From assembly GCF_039543385.1 (NCBI RefSeq), contig NZ_BAABJQ010000007.1:186001-250000 (forward strand): a stretch of 64,000 bases of DNA, given 5' to 3'. Origin of the DNA: Rugosimonospora acidiphila. GTDB lineage: Bacteria > Actinomycetota > Actinomycetes > Mycobacteriales > Micromonosporaceae. Under the pieces are notes generated by a model. That model had not been told where the DNA came from and ran no database searches. It saw only the letters and a list, made by a program, of their open reading frames with translations. A program made the position numbers and the translations under genes. This document shows positions 26,120-34,519 of the stretch, piece after piece; position 1 is the stretch's first letter, and each line of letters starts with the position of its first letter.

Positions 26120-26812
26120 CTGTGCGGCGGCGCGGCCGAGCAGGACGTATCCGAGCGCGAGCGGTGCGGCGCCAACGATCTCGAAGATCGATGTGATCAT
26201 CGAGTGTGGCCCGAAGCCGAAAAGCGCCACGGTGCCCCCGATGCCGTACACCACGCCGCCGAAGCCCAGGAGCAGGCCGGTCCATCGCCGCCCGCGGCGG
26301 TTCAGCAGCAGGGCGAGCAGCACGCAACCCAGCGGGAAGAGGACGTTGGCGGACAGTACGACGATGCCGCCCTCGATGTCGATGTCGTGAGCGGTGTGCA
26401 CGAGCCCGGGCGCGTACCTGGCCGTCACCGGGTTGTGGCCGCCGTCGTAGATGATCAGGCCGAACCACAGGATGGTGCCGACAAGGGCGGTGAACAGCGC
26501 GGTCAGTCCGCGCGAGTCGATCCTGCGCACGACCAGAGCCAGGACGCCGGCGAGGCAGACCGCCTGGATCAGCAGGCTGATGGCCTCCATGGAGTGGGTG
26601 AAGGCGTACCACTCGGGGTGCGCCGCGATGTCGTGCCCGTCGCGGGCCGGGTGCAGGATGACGGTGAGCAGGAACAGCGGCCCGCCGATCCACCCGGTCA
26701 GCCTCACCGTGGTGCGCAGGTACCGGGAGCCGGTCCCGGTGTCCTGCCGCGAAAGGGCGCCGGCGGGGGTGATGGTGCCGGTGGCATTGTGCACTGAGGG
26801 ATTCACGCTCAC
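26099..26812 (-). CDS. Multi-pass membrane protein, unknown function
   Basis: A 237-residue protein with about six hydrophobic segments (for example GGPLFLLTVILHP, ISLLIQAVCLAGVLALVV, IVVLSANVLFPLGCVLLAL and LLLGFGGVVYGIGGTVAL). The GTG at 26812 has GAGGAG seven bases upstream. It follows the methyltransferase gene by 55 nt on the same strand, so the two probably form an operon behind the repeat operator at 27735-27783. No family recognised. Confidence 0.8.
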   Translation of the reverse strand: MSVNPSVHNATGTITPAGALSRQDTGTGSRYLRTTVRLTGWIGGPLFLLTVILHPARDGHDIAAHPEWYAFTHSMEAISLLIQAVCLAGVLALVVRRIDSRGLTALFTALVGTILWFGLIIYDGGHNPVTARYAPGLVHTAHDIDIEGGIVVLSANVLFPLGCVLLALLLNRRGRRWTGLLLGFGGVVYGIGGTVALFGFGPHSMITSIFEIVGAAPLALGYVLLGRAAAQLQPLSA

Positions 26813-26867
26813 GGTTGTTCTCCTCGTCTGGGTGGGCGGTCGATGTGACGTGAGCTGGTCGCGGCCG

Positions 26868-27713
26868 TCAGGGGCGCACCGCGCTGACGAGCCAGTACGC
26901 GCCGCGCATCCGGACACCGTCGGGCCGCTCGAACGGTCGTAGCGCGGCCGTGACCGCTTCCCGCACCCGGGCTTCGGTCGGCTCGTCAGCCCCCTTGAGG
27001 TGGAACCGGACCGGACCGGTGCCCAGGTGCGTGTCGGCGGCCCGCGCGGCGTCCGGCCCGAACACCATGGGTACCTCCAGGGGGGTCACCGTGAGCTGCG
27101 CGAAGCCGGCCCGGGTCAGGACGCTGTGGATCCGGTCCGGATCGGTCAGGGAGAACATGCCGGGCGCGTACGGGTCGGCGGCGTTGGTTTCCGGGACCCG
27201 GCCGAGCACCGCCGACCTGAGGACGGTGAACCATTCCTGCTTGGCGATCTCCTGCAGGCAGACGAAGGCGATCCGGCCACCCGGCCGCAGGGCGCTGCCG
27301 ATGTTGGCGAACGCGGCGAACGGGTCGGCGAAGAAGGTCAGCCCGCCGCGGCTGACGGCCACGTCGAATTCGCCTCGCGGGAACGGGTACACCTGGGCAT
27401 CGCCCTGCTCGAAGCGGACGTTGCCGGTGCCCTCCGCGTCCGCGATCGCGCGTGCGCGCCGCACCATCGGTCCGGACAGGTCGATCCCCAGCGCGTGCCC
27501 ACCCGACGCCAGGCCCGCGGCCACCCGGGTGGTCTGCCCGTTGCCGCAGGCGATGTCGAGCACCCGCTCCTGGGCGGTGACCGTGGCGGCGGCGAACAGG
27601 GGAGCGTTGAGCCCACCGGCCACCGCATCCCAGTGTTCGGGGTGATCGGCCCAGTACTGGCCCTCGTACCCGTTCCATGCTTCTGCCTGTTGGGCGTTGA
27701 CGGTGGCGTGCAT
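26868..27713 (-). CDS. Class I SAM-dependent methyltransferase
   Basis: A 281-residue methyltransferase with motif I VLDIACGNGQTTRVAAGLA, an acidic loop (GIDLSGPMV), and the motif II region FDVAVSRGGLTFFADP of the Methyltransf_11 type. The N-terminal NAQQAEAWNGYEGQYWADHP is typical of UbiE-like actinobacterial members. GGGAGG precedes the ATG. The promoter region carries three copies of AACCCGAACA, which points to dedicated repression. Substrate unknown. Confidence 0.92.
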   Translation of the reverse strand: MHATVNAQQAEAWNGYEGQYWADHPEHWDAVAGGLNAPLFAAATVTAQERVLDIACGNGQTTRVAAGLASGGHALGIDLSGPMVRRARAIADAEGTGNVRFEQGDAQVYPFPRGEFDVAVSRGGLTFFADPFAAFANIGSALRPGGRIAFVCLQEIAKQEWFTVLRSAVLGRVPETNAADPYAPGMFSLTDPDRIHSVLTRAGFAQLTVTPLEVPMVFGPDAARAADTHLGTGPVRFHLKGADEPTEARVREAVTAALRPFERPDGVRMRGAYWLVSAVRP

Positions 27714-27734
27714 GGGGACCTCCCGTGGATGGTC

Positions 27735-27783
27735 AACCCGAACATGAGTGTTCGGGTTAGCAGTATCAGGCTAACCCGAACAC
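27735..27783. promoter_or_regulatory. Triple AACCCGAACA operator
   Basis: AACCCGAACA (27735-27744), TGAG, then its complement TGTTCGGGTT (27749-27758) form a perfect 10-bp inverted repeat. A third copy, AACCCGAACAC, lies at 27773-27783, so a second inverted repeat TGTTCGGGTTAG-N10-CTAACCCGAACA is also present. It sits 22 nt upstream of the methyltransferase start. The regulator that binds it is not identified here. Confidence 0.7.
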
Positions 27784-28016
27784 TGGTGTCTTGGCTACGT
27801 GCTTTCGGGGTCGGTATCGAGGCGCGTCCGGTGTGCTTGATCGTCATGAGCCGAGCGGCGCGTTGCCCGGCGCGGTCCGGCCCTCCCGGGGTGTGGCCTG
27901 GGCCCGGCGCTGAACCGGTTGGCGTCGCTCCGCGTGAGAATTACCGTGGGTCACGTCCGGCGGGAGCAGTCCGGCCGGGGCGTGGTGGGGCGGTTTGGTA
28001 AGCAGGAGATGGTGTG

Positions 28017-28928
28017 GTGTCGAAGAGCAGTCGGCAGGCTCAGCAACGGGCACGGGAGGCGTTGGAGGTCCAACGCAGGACAGCCAAGGCGCGCCGGCAG
28101 CGGATGACGGCCGCGATCACGGCGATCGTGGCGGTCGTTGTGGTGGTGGGGACACTGGTCGGGGTGAAGGTCGCCGGTGGCGGGAGTCACACCGCGGCCG
28201 CGGCATCCGGGCTGGCGCCCGCCAGCATGGTGACGCCGCTCACCACGGTTCCGGCCACCGTGCTGGATCAGGTCGGCACCGGTCAGGTCACCACCCTGCC
28301 CAGCCTGACCACCGGACAGCCCATGCTCACCGATGGCGGCAAGCCGCTGGTGGTGTACGTGGGCGCGGAGTACTGCCCGTTCTGCGCCGCTGAGCGGTGG
28401 TCGATGGTCCAGGCGCTGAGTCGCTTCGGGACCTTCAGCAACCTGGGCCAGACCCACTCCTCATCGACGGACGTGTTCCCCAACACGGCCACGCTGTCCT
28501 TCCACGGGGCCACGTACTCAAGCCAGTACGTCGCGTTCCAGGGTGTGGAGACCACGACCAACCAGCCGCAGGGCAGTGGGTACGCGCCGCTGGACAAGCC
28601 GACGGCACAGCAGCAGCAACTGCTCGACAAGTACAACGCCGCGCCGTTCGTGCCCGCGTCGGACGCCGGATCGATCCCGTTCGTCGACCTCGGGAACAAG
28701 GCGCTGGTGTCGGGTTCCTCGTTCAGCCCGCAACTGCTGGCCGGTAAGAGCGCCGACCAGATAGCGGCGGCGTTGTCCAACCCGTCCGACCCGATCGCGA
28801 AGGCCGTGGACGGCACCGCCAACGCGCTCACCGCGCTGCTGTGCCAGATGACCAACGGCCAGCCCGGCAACGTGTGCGCCACCCCGGCGGTCACCGCCTA
28901 CCAGAGCACGCTGCACGTCAACAACTGA
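28017..28928 (+). CDS. DUF929 thioredoxin-like membrane-anchored protein
   Basis: A 303-residue protein. The GTG at 28017 (eight bases after AGGAG) gives MSKSSRQAQQRAREALE, a charged cytoplasmic tail, then one membrane helix (AITAIVAVVVVVGTLVGVKV). The extracytoplasmic part has a thioredoxin-like motif GAEYCPFCAAERW (CPFC), as in DUF929. It is probably a disulphide exchange or thiol-sensing protein outside the membrane. It lies divergent to the methyltransferase and is followed by a hairpin at 28979. Confidence 0.88.
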   Translation: MSKSSRQAQQRAREALEVQRRTAKARRQRMTAAITAIVAVVVVVGTLVGVKVAGGGSHTAAAASGLAPASMVTPLTTVPATVLDQVGTGQVTTLPSLTTGQPMLTDGGKPLVVYVGAEYCPFCAAERWSMVQALSRFGTFSNLGQTHSSSTDVFPNTATLSFHGATYSSQYVAFQGVETTTNQPQGSGYAPLDKPTAQQQQLLDKYNAAPFVPASDAGSIPFVDLGNKALVSGSSFSPQLLAGKSADQIAAALSNPSDPIAKAVDGTANALTALLCQMTNGQPGNVCATPAVTAYQSTLHVNN

Positions 28929-28978
28929 GCGGGCTGGCGCGCTGTCGTGACCGGCTCGGGCAGTGCCACCCGGGACGC

Positions 28979-29017
28979 ACGCGGTCCCCACCGATGGGGG
29001 ATCGATGGGGACCGCGT
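28979..29017. terminator. 12-bp hairpin between convergent genes
   Basis: ACGCGGTCCCCA (28979-28990) pairs exactly with TGGGGACCGCGT (29006-29017) around a 15-nt loop. It serves the plus-strand DUF929 gene (ends 28928) and the minus-strand small membrane protein (ends 29054). Confidence 0.7.
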
Positions 29018-29053
29018 CGGTGATTCGATTGCGGTGGCGGGTTTCGCCGCGGT

Positions 29054-29260
29054 TCAGGCGGCGTCCGTCGCGCGGCGCCACGGCCCGCGCAGCGTGTAAT
29101 CCTTCACGGTGTGCCGCACCGCCGAGTTGTACCAGCCGAGGGCCATCGCGCCGCCGACCCCGATCACCAGGTTGGCGACTCCCGGGTGGACCATGGCAAC
29201 GACAAAGAACGACACGACCCAGCTCGCCACGAGCGCGATATCGAGTATCCGACCCTTCAT
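29054..29260 (-). CDS. Small two-helix membrane protein
   Basis: A 68-residue protein. The ATG at 29260 is preceded by GGAAGGAG. Two hydrophobic segments are visible (ILDIALVASWVVSFFVVAMV and VANLVIGVGGAMALGW), then a basic tail. Unknown function. It appears to be a single gene with its own promoter. Confidence 0.72.
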   Translation of the reverse strand: MKGRILDIALVASWVVSFFVVAMVHPGVANLVIGVGGAMALGWYNSAVRHTVKDYTLRGPWRRATDAA

Positions 29261-29602
29261 GTGCGTCTCCTTCCGGCGCAAGCGGTTGCCCGCGAAACGC
29301 GGGCGACGCCAATACCCGTAACCCTGGCAGCGTCGGCGGTGACGGCGAGGTGGAGGTATGGGCGGCGAGGGTGGAGAAACGGTGAACCGCTCGCACGCGC
29401 CGGAATCAGCATCGGCGCTGCCGCGAATCGTCGTCGCGGTGGTCGCGGCGCTGGCGGGCGGACGCGCCAAATCGCAGAAGCGGTAGAGGCCCGAACGGCA
29501 ATCGGCATTCTGGGGTTAATCTAGCTAAAGTGTATCAACGAGCGATGGATGCCTCATCCGGCGTTCCCGGCCCAGCCGCCGCTCGCCCCGGGTATCACGC
29601 AC
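29261..29602. other. Intergenic stretch before the HEAT/MerR-HEAT operon
   Basis: About 340 bases with no supported gene beyond the promoter of the small membrane protein. A 34-codon frame from a GTG at about 29382 has a GGTGGAG nearby, but nothing else supports it. Confidence 0.35.
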
Positions 29603-29633
29603 TTGACCTTGACACTGTGACAAGGTCTTCACT
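29603..29633 (+). promoter_or_regulatory. MerR-type promoter with 21-bp dyad
   Basis: The -35 box TTGACC (29603-29608) and -10 box TTCACT (29628-29633) are 19 nt apart. The dyad runs 29606-29626: ACCTTG-A-CAC-T-GTG-A-CAAGGT, perfect except for the three unpaired central positions. This is the classical arrangement for activation by MerR-family proteins, and the operon it drives encodes one. Confidence 0.75.
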
Positions 29634-29644
29634 GGGTGCCGGAG

Positions 29645-30331
29645 GTGATCCCCATCGACTCGACACACGGGAACTCGCGGGACCCGCGACTGCTGGCCGC
29701 GTTGGGCGCCAAAAGCTCGTCGACGCGGCTCCAGGCGGCTCTGGCGGCCGGCACGCACCCCGACCCCGGCCTGCTCGACGCGCTCGTGGCCCGGTGCGCG
29801 ATCGAGCCGGACTTCTTCGTGCGCGACATGCTCACCTGGGCGTTGACCCGCTTCCCGCCGGAGGTCACGGTGCCCAGACTCCGCGCGGAGCTGCACTCCG
29901 AGCGCGCGCAGGCCCGGAGCCAGGCGTTACACACGCTGTCCAAGATCGGGGACGGGAGTGCCTGGCCCGCGATCACCCGTTCGCTGCTGCGTGACGCCGA
30001 CGACGAGGTCGCGCGGACCGCGTGGCGTACCGCCGTCGTGCTCGTACCCGAGGAAGAACGGGAAGGGCTGGCGGTGGAGTTGGCCACACAGCTCGGTCGG
30101 GGCGACCGGACCATGCGGCTGAGCCTCAGTCGCGCACTCGTCGAGTTGTCGGATGTGATCGAGCCGGCCCTGCGGACCGCACTGGCGAGTGACGACCCGA
30201 CGGTGCGTGCGCACGCGCGCGCCACCCAGCGGCTCCTACTCGACCCGGACGCCGGTTTCGACGCCGCGGTCGACGAGGCGAAACGGATGGTCGCGCTCGG
30301 TCCGGAATGGGTCGGGGAAGCGGCGTGCTGA
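29645..30331 (+). CDS. HEAT-repeat protein
   Basis: A protein of about 228 residues built of paired helices: FFVRDMLTWALTRFPPE, RAQARSQALHTLSKIGD, DEVARTAWRTAVVLVPEE and MRLSLSRALVELSD read as successive HEAT/armadillo repeats. GTG codons at 29636 and 29645 are both possible starts. The promoter -10 box ends at 29633, so the second is favoured, with a near-leaderless message. The 3' end overlaps the MerR-HEAT gene by 7 nt. It is probably a protein- or ligand-binding scaffold working with that regulator. Confidence 0.82.
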   Translation: MIPIDSTHGNSRDPRLLAALGAKSSSTRLQAALAAGTHPDPGLLDALVARCAIEPDFFVRDMLTWALTRFPPEVTVPRLRAELHSERAQARSQALHTLSKIGDGSAWPAITRSLLRDADDEVARTAWRTAVVLVPEEEREGLAVELATQLGRGDRTMRLSLSRALVELSDVIEPALRTALASDDPTVRAHARATQRLLLDPDAGFDAAVDEAKRMVALGPEWVGEAAC

Positions 30332-31359
30332 TCGGCGAGGTGGCGCGCCGCTCGGGGGTGAGTACCCGGATGCTCCGGCACTACGACTCCCTCGGGCTGG
30401 TGCGCCCGACCGGCCGCACCGTGGGTGGCTACCGCGAGTACTCGGCCGACGACATTCGCCGAATCTTTCACGTGGAGAGCCTGCGGTCCCTCGGGCTGTC
30501 GCTGCGCCAGATCGCCCGCGCTCTGGAGGATCCGGCCTTCGCGCCGTCGGTACTGGTCGGCGACCTCATCCGGCGGACCGAGGACCGGCTGAAGCGGGAG
30601 CAGGAACTGCTCGAGCGGCTGCGTACGGTCGATGCCTCGGCACCCTCCGGCTGGCAGGACGTCCTGCGCATCGTCGAGATCCTGCACGGGCTCAACTCGT
30701 CCAGTGCCGCCCGCCGACAGCAGACCGTGCTGGCCCCGGCCGAGGACGTGCCGGTGCCGACCGAGTTGCTGGCTGACGCGGTCCTCGCCGAATCCGATCC
30801 GAACGTCGCCGGCGCCCTGCGGTGGGCCCTCGCGAGGGCCGGCGGTGACGGCGTGGCGAGCGTGGCGTCCGGCCTTCGTTCGGGCAATGCCGACATCCGC
30901 CGGCGTGCGGTGCTGGCGCTCGCCGAGCTGTCCGGTGACGAGGCGACCGCGGTGCTCGCGGACGCACTCGACGACGCGGACCCGGCGGTGCGTAGGCATG
31001 CCGCTCTTGCGGTGGGCGCGCGCGGCGTGACCACGGCCGTGCCAACACTTGTCGGCATGGTGGTCGAGGGCACCAACGACGTCGAGGCCGCCGAGGTCCT
31101 GGGAGCCTTGTCGCTGGACCCCGGGTGCGCGGACCGGGTCGTAAGTGCGCTGGCCGGCGCGCTCGCCGCGTACCCGACGGACTCGGCGGTGCGGATACGC
31201 CTGGCCCAGGCACTCGCCGAGTTGCCGGGGACCATCGCGCGAGACGTCCTGCGGCAGTTGACCCACGACGATGACCGGGCCGTCGCGCTCATCGCCTCGG
31301 CCTTCCTGAGGTTGCTCGACGAGCGGTCCGACGAGGGCCGGGGCGCCGCGGATTCGTGA
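30325..31359 (+). CDS. MerR-family regulator fused to HEAT repeats
   Basis: A protein of about 344 residues. Residues 1-70 form a MerR winged helix (IGEVARRSGVSTRMLRHYDS, then YREYSADDIRRI). A dimerisation helix follows to about residue 125. From about residue 145 HEAT repeats occupy the place of the effector domain (VASVASGLRSGNADIRRRAV, DADPAVRRHAALAVGARG, RDVLRQLTHDDDRAVALIA). The GTG at 30325 has GGGGAAG upstream and overlaps the preceding stop. It probably controls its own operon through the 29606-29626 dyad, with the HEAT part sensing a partner. Confidence 0.88.
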   Translation: MLIGEVARRSGVSTRMLRHYDSLGLVRPTGRTVGGYREYSADDIRRIFHVESLRSLGLSLRQIARALEDPAFAPSVLVGDLIRRTEDRLKREQELLERLRTVDASAPSGWQDVLRIVEILHGLNSSSAARRQQTVLAPAEDVPVPTELLADAVLAESDPNVAGALRWALARAGGDGVASVASGLRSGNADIRRRAVLALAELSGDEATAVLADALDDADPAVRRHAALAVGARGVTTAVPTLVGMVVEGTNDVEAAEVLGALSLDPGCADRVVSALAGALAAYPTDSAVRIRLAQALAELPGTIARDVLRQLTHDDDRAVALIASAFLRLLDERSDEGRGAADS

Positions 31360-31377
31360 CGGCCCGGCGTGTCGGCC

Positions 31378-32334
31378 TTACCTGTCCGGCGACCTCGGGG
31401 CTGCTCGTTGGTCCCAGTTCGGTACCCAGACCTCGGCATCGGGTGCCTCGGTGCGTCTGGTCTCGAGGTAGTCGCGGAGTTTGGCCAGCGCGGGATGGGG
31501 GTTGTCAGCGCGCCAGATCATTGACAGCGGGTAGACGGGAGCCGGGTCGCGGATTACCACCCGTCGCAGGTCGTAGTTGTCCGGCCACAGGTAACGGGAG
31601 CGCGTGCCGACAAGGGTCGCCAGGTCCGACGAGTCGGCGATCTCGTCCAGCAGCGCCTCGTTTCCGAAGACCGGCCCGAGCATGTCGATGGTGAGCCCGA
31701 ACGCGGTGGCGAGTTCGGCGTAGTAGTCGGCGACCTCGCCGCGGGCGGCCAGGCCCGGCATCCAGATCCGGTGTCCGGCGAGTCGCGCGGGCGTGACGGT
31801 GCCGGCGTTCGCGAGCGGGTGGCGGGGTCCGACGAGTAGCTCGTGCGGCTCGTTGATCATGCACGCGGTGTTGATCGCGGCTGGCAGCTGCCGCTGCGGG
31901 GGAACACCGTGGAAGGTGGCGTCGATCGTGCCGGCCTCGACGGCAGCGGTCGCGCCATCGACGTCGGCGTCCAGGGTCACGACATCCAGCTCGATTTCGG
32001 GGTGCGTGCGGTAGAAGTCCTGGAGAAGCACCGCGGTCGCGATGCGCCGGTTGACGACGTCGACGCGCAGCGCGCGCCGGCTGGGACGCACGGACGCGTC
32101 GGCCCGCTGCGCGACCCGCAACAGTTCGCGGGCGTGGGGCAGGAATGCCTGGCCGTCGATCGTGAGCTGGGCGCCGCGAGCCGTGCGGGTGAACAGGCGC
32201 ACCTCCAGGTCCTTCTCCAGCGTCGCGATGCGCTTGGAGACCGCCTGCTGGGTGATCGACAGCGTCGCGGCGGCCTCCTGGAACTGGCCAGCGTCCGCGG
32301 CGACGACGAAGGTGTGTACGGCGTCGAGGTCCAC
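31378..32334 (-). CDS. LysR family transcriptional regulator
   Basis: A 318-residue LysR protein starting at a GTG. The N-terminus is DLDAVHTFVVAADAGQFQEA followed by ATLSITQQAVSKRIATLEKD, the standard winged helix. The effector domain runs to about residue 295, then a short Arg/Pro tail. It is divergent from an MFS transporter gene, the usual arrangement for LysR regulators that control efflux. Its 3' end is 18 nt from the convergent MerR-HEAT gene. Confidence 0.92.
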   Translation of the reverse strand: MDLDAVHTFVVAADAGQFQEAAATLSITQQAVSKRIATLEKDLEVRLFTRTARGAQLTIDGQAFLPHARELLRVAQRADASVRPSRRALRVDVVNRRIATAVLLQDFYRTHPEIELDVVTLDADVDGATAAVEAGTIDATFHGVPPQRQLPAAINTACMINEPHELLVGPRHPLANAGTVTPARLAGHRIWMPGLAARGEVADYYAELATAFGLTIDMLGPVFGNEALLDEIADSSDLATLVGTRSRYLWPDNYDLRRVVIRDPAPVYPLSMIWRADNPHPALAKLRDYLETRRTEAPDAEVWVPNWDQRAAPRSPDR

Positions 32335-32351
32335 GCGGAGACCCTACTCGG

Positions 32352-32388
32352 ACAACCAAGGGTTGTGGCTCGCCGCCCGATGGGTTGT
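32352..32388. promoter_or_regulatory. ACAACC/GGTTGT half-sites between LysR and MFS genes
   Basis: ACAACC-AAG-GGTTGT (32352-32366) is a perfect short palindrome 18 nt before the LysR start. A third half-site, GGTTGT, follows at 32383-32388. The position suits LysR autoregulation and control of the divergent transporter. Confidence 0.5.
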
Positions 32389-32423
32389 TTGATGCCCTTC
32401 TCCGGCGTTGGTTTGATGTCGCG

Positions 32424-33791
32424 GTGATTCAACGACGAGTTGTGACACCCGGGACAAGGGTGCGCGGATTGGTGGCAAGGCGCTCCCTGGGGCGGCAGTT
32501 CGGCTGGCTGTGGGCGGCCTACGCGGTCAGCGCCTACGGCTCCGGGCTGGCGCTCGGGGCGTTCCCGCTGATCGCCGTGCTGGCGTTGCACGCGAGCCCC
32601 GTGGAGGTGTCCGCGCTGTCCGCCGTGGGGCCGGCGGTGGGCGCGTTGATAGCGGTGCCGCTGGCACCGTGGGTCGAGTTTCGCCGCAAGCGGCCGGTGA
32701 TGATCGCGATGGACCTGTCCCGCTTCGCGGTCATGGCGACGATCCCGGTCGCCTACGCGTTCGGCTGGCTCAGCTTCGTCCAGCTGCTCGTCGTCTCGGC
32801 CGTCGTCGCCGCTGCCAAGATCGCCTTCAACGCGGCCAGCGGCGCCTACCTCAAGGCCCTGGTGCCCCCGGCCGACCTGCTGGTGGCCAACGCGCGGTTC
32901 GAGTCCACGAACTGGAGTTCCCTCGCGGTCGGGCCGCCGCTGGGCGGGGCGGCGATCGGCGTGTTCGGGCCGGTCACCACCGTGGTGGCCGACGCCCTCA
33001 GCTATCTGTTCTCGGCGCTGAGCATCACCGCCATCCGCGGGGCCGAAGACGCCCCGCGCAAGGCCGAAAAGAGCCAGCTGCGGGCCGGCGAACTGCTCGA
33101 CGGCTGGCGGCACATCCTGGCCCACCCCGGCCTGCGGACGCTCTATGTCAACAACATGGTCGTCGGGGGACTGATCATGGCCACCGAACCGCTGCTGGCC
33201 GTGCTCCTGCTCGGTCAGCTCGGATTCCGACCCTGGCAGTACGGCCTCGCCTTCGCCGCACCCTGCGTCGGCGGGCTCATCGGCTCCCGGCTGGCCCGCC
33301 GGGTCGTGGCCCGCTACGGCCAGCACCGGGTCTTCCGGACCGTCGGCACCCTGCGCGCCGTATGGCTGATCGGTCTCGCCTTCGTCCGGCCGGGCGTGGT
33401 CGGCCTGCTCACCGTGATAGCCGTCGAGCTGGCGATCATCGTCAGCATGAGCCTGTACGGCCCCGTGCTCGCCACCTATCGGCTCGAACACACCCCCAGG
33501 CACCGCATCGCCCGCACCCTGTCGGCCTGGTCGATCGGTCAACAGGCAGCCATCGCGGTCTTCACCGCGCTGGGCGGGCTGCTCGCCGGCCTCACCAGTC
33601 CACGGACCGCTCTCACGGTCGCGGGCCTGCTCATCCTCGCCAGCCCGCTGTTGCTGCCTCGCCGCGAGCATCCCGCCCCGTCGGATGAGCCCGAACCGAC
33701 CACCGCCGAGTCGGGCGGTCCCGAGCCGGCTAGCACGGAGCCGGCGCCGGCCCAACAACCACTGTCGAGTACCACGGCGGCAAAGCCGTGA
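32424..33791 (+). CDS. MFS transporter
   Basis: About 455 residues with around twelve hydrophobic segments (FGWLWAAYAVSAYGSGLALG is the first). The loop EFRRKRPVMIAMDL corresponds to the MFS motif A region, and RIARTLSAWSIGQQAAIAVF lies in the second half. The hydrophilic tail is Pro/Glu/Thr rich. It belongs to the group annotated as MFS_3 or macrolide-type efflux. GTG at 32424 is one possible start; later GTGs at 32442 and 32460 would also leave all helices intact. LysR control is likely. Confidence 0.88.
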   Translation: MIQRRVVTPGTRVRGLVARRSLGRQFGWLWAAYAVSAYGSGLALGAFPLIAVLALHASPVEVSALSAVGPAVGALIAVPLAPWVEFRRKRPVMIAMDLSRFAVMATIPVAYAFGWLSFVQLLVVSAVVAAAKIAFNAASGAYLKALVPPADLLVANARFESTNWSSLAVGPPLGGAAIGVFGPVTTVVADALSYLFSALSITAIRGAEDAPRKAEKSQLRAGELLDGWRHILAHPGLRTLYVNNMVVGGLIMATEPLLAVLLLGQLGFRPWQYGLAFAAPCVGGLIGSRLARRVVARYGQHRVFRTVGTLRAVWLIGLAFVRPGVVGLLTVIAVELAIIVSMSLYGPVLATYRLEHTPRHRIARTLSAWSIGQQAAIAVFTALGGLLAGLTSPRTALTVAGLLILASPLLLPRREHPAPSDEPEPTTAESGGPEPASTEPAPAQQPLSSTTAAKP

Positions 33792-33871
33792 CCGCTGACC
33801 CTGGGCCGGTGCGGGGAGGCCCGCCCGGGGTGCCTCCGCCCCGGGCACCGGCCGCGACGTACATTCCACCC

Positions 33872-34519
33872 ATGACAACGAGCGACGCACCGGTACGGGT
33901 GGACGTGGCGACCCTGGGCGAGGCGTGGCTGGCGATCGCGACCGAGATCCTGACCGACGGCGTGGCCGGATACTGGGACAAGGCGCCACTCATCGAGATC
34001 TTCCGCGCGACGCTGGAGGTCCGCTCGCCCCGCGTCGAGGACGCGATCATCGCCGAGCACGCCGATCCGGAGCGCCTGGCCTGGATGCACGTCAACTTCA
34101 CCGACCACTCCCGGGTGGCCGACCTGGGCGACGCCGATAGCTACGCGACGCGCCTCTACGACTACGCCCACTCGGGCCGTGACCAGATCCGCTGGGTCGT
34201 CGACAAGCTGGCCGCGGATCCCTGGGCGCGCAACGCGACGATCACTACCTTCCAGCCCCTGACCGACACGAGCTACATCCCATGCGTGAGCCTGCTCGAC
34301 TTCTGGCTGCTCGACGGAGAGCTGCAGCTGGCCGTGTACGCGCACGGCATCGACTTCGGCACCAAGGGCTACGCCAACCTCGTTGAACTGGCGGCGCTAC
34401 AGGATCGGGTGGCCGGCGAACTGCGTGTCGGGATCGGTACGCTGACGATGACGGTGAAGTCGGCGCACATCTACGACACCGAACTGGACCTGATGCGCGC
34501 GGTCGTGGCCGCTAGGTAG
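33872..34519 (+). CDS. Thymidylate-synthase-like protein
   Basis: A 215-residue protein. The segment ARNATITTFQPLTDTSYIPC places a cysteine (in IPCVSLLDFWL) where thymidylate synthase has its catalytic Cys. Then LQLAVYAHGIDFGTKGYANL resembles the nucleotide-binding strand RSxDxxxGLPFN. The usual N-terminal folate region is shortened. It may methylate or hydroxymethylate a pyrimidine nucleotide, or bind one. TACATT lies 6 nt before the ATG, suggesting a leaderless message. The 3' end overlaps the convergent methyltransferase by 8 nt. Confidence 0.7.
   Translation: MTTSDAPVRVDVATLGEAWLAIATEILTDGVAGYWDKAPLIEIFRATLEVRSPRVEDAIIAEHADPERLAWMHVNFTDHSRVADLGDADSYATRLYDYAHSGRDQIRWVVDKLAADPWARNATITTFQPLTDTSYIPCVSLLDFWLLDGELQLAVYAHGIDFGTKGYANLVELAALQDRVAGELRVGIGTLTMTVKSAHIYDTELDLMRAVVAAR

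Noticed and set aside
29382..29486. 34-codon GTG frame with a nearby GGTGGAG
   Set aside because: Single weak signal; the sequence is low in information and unsupported by context.
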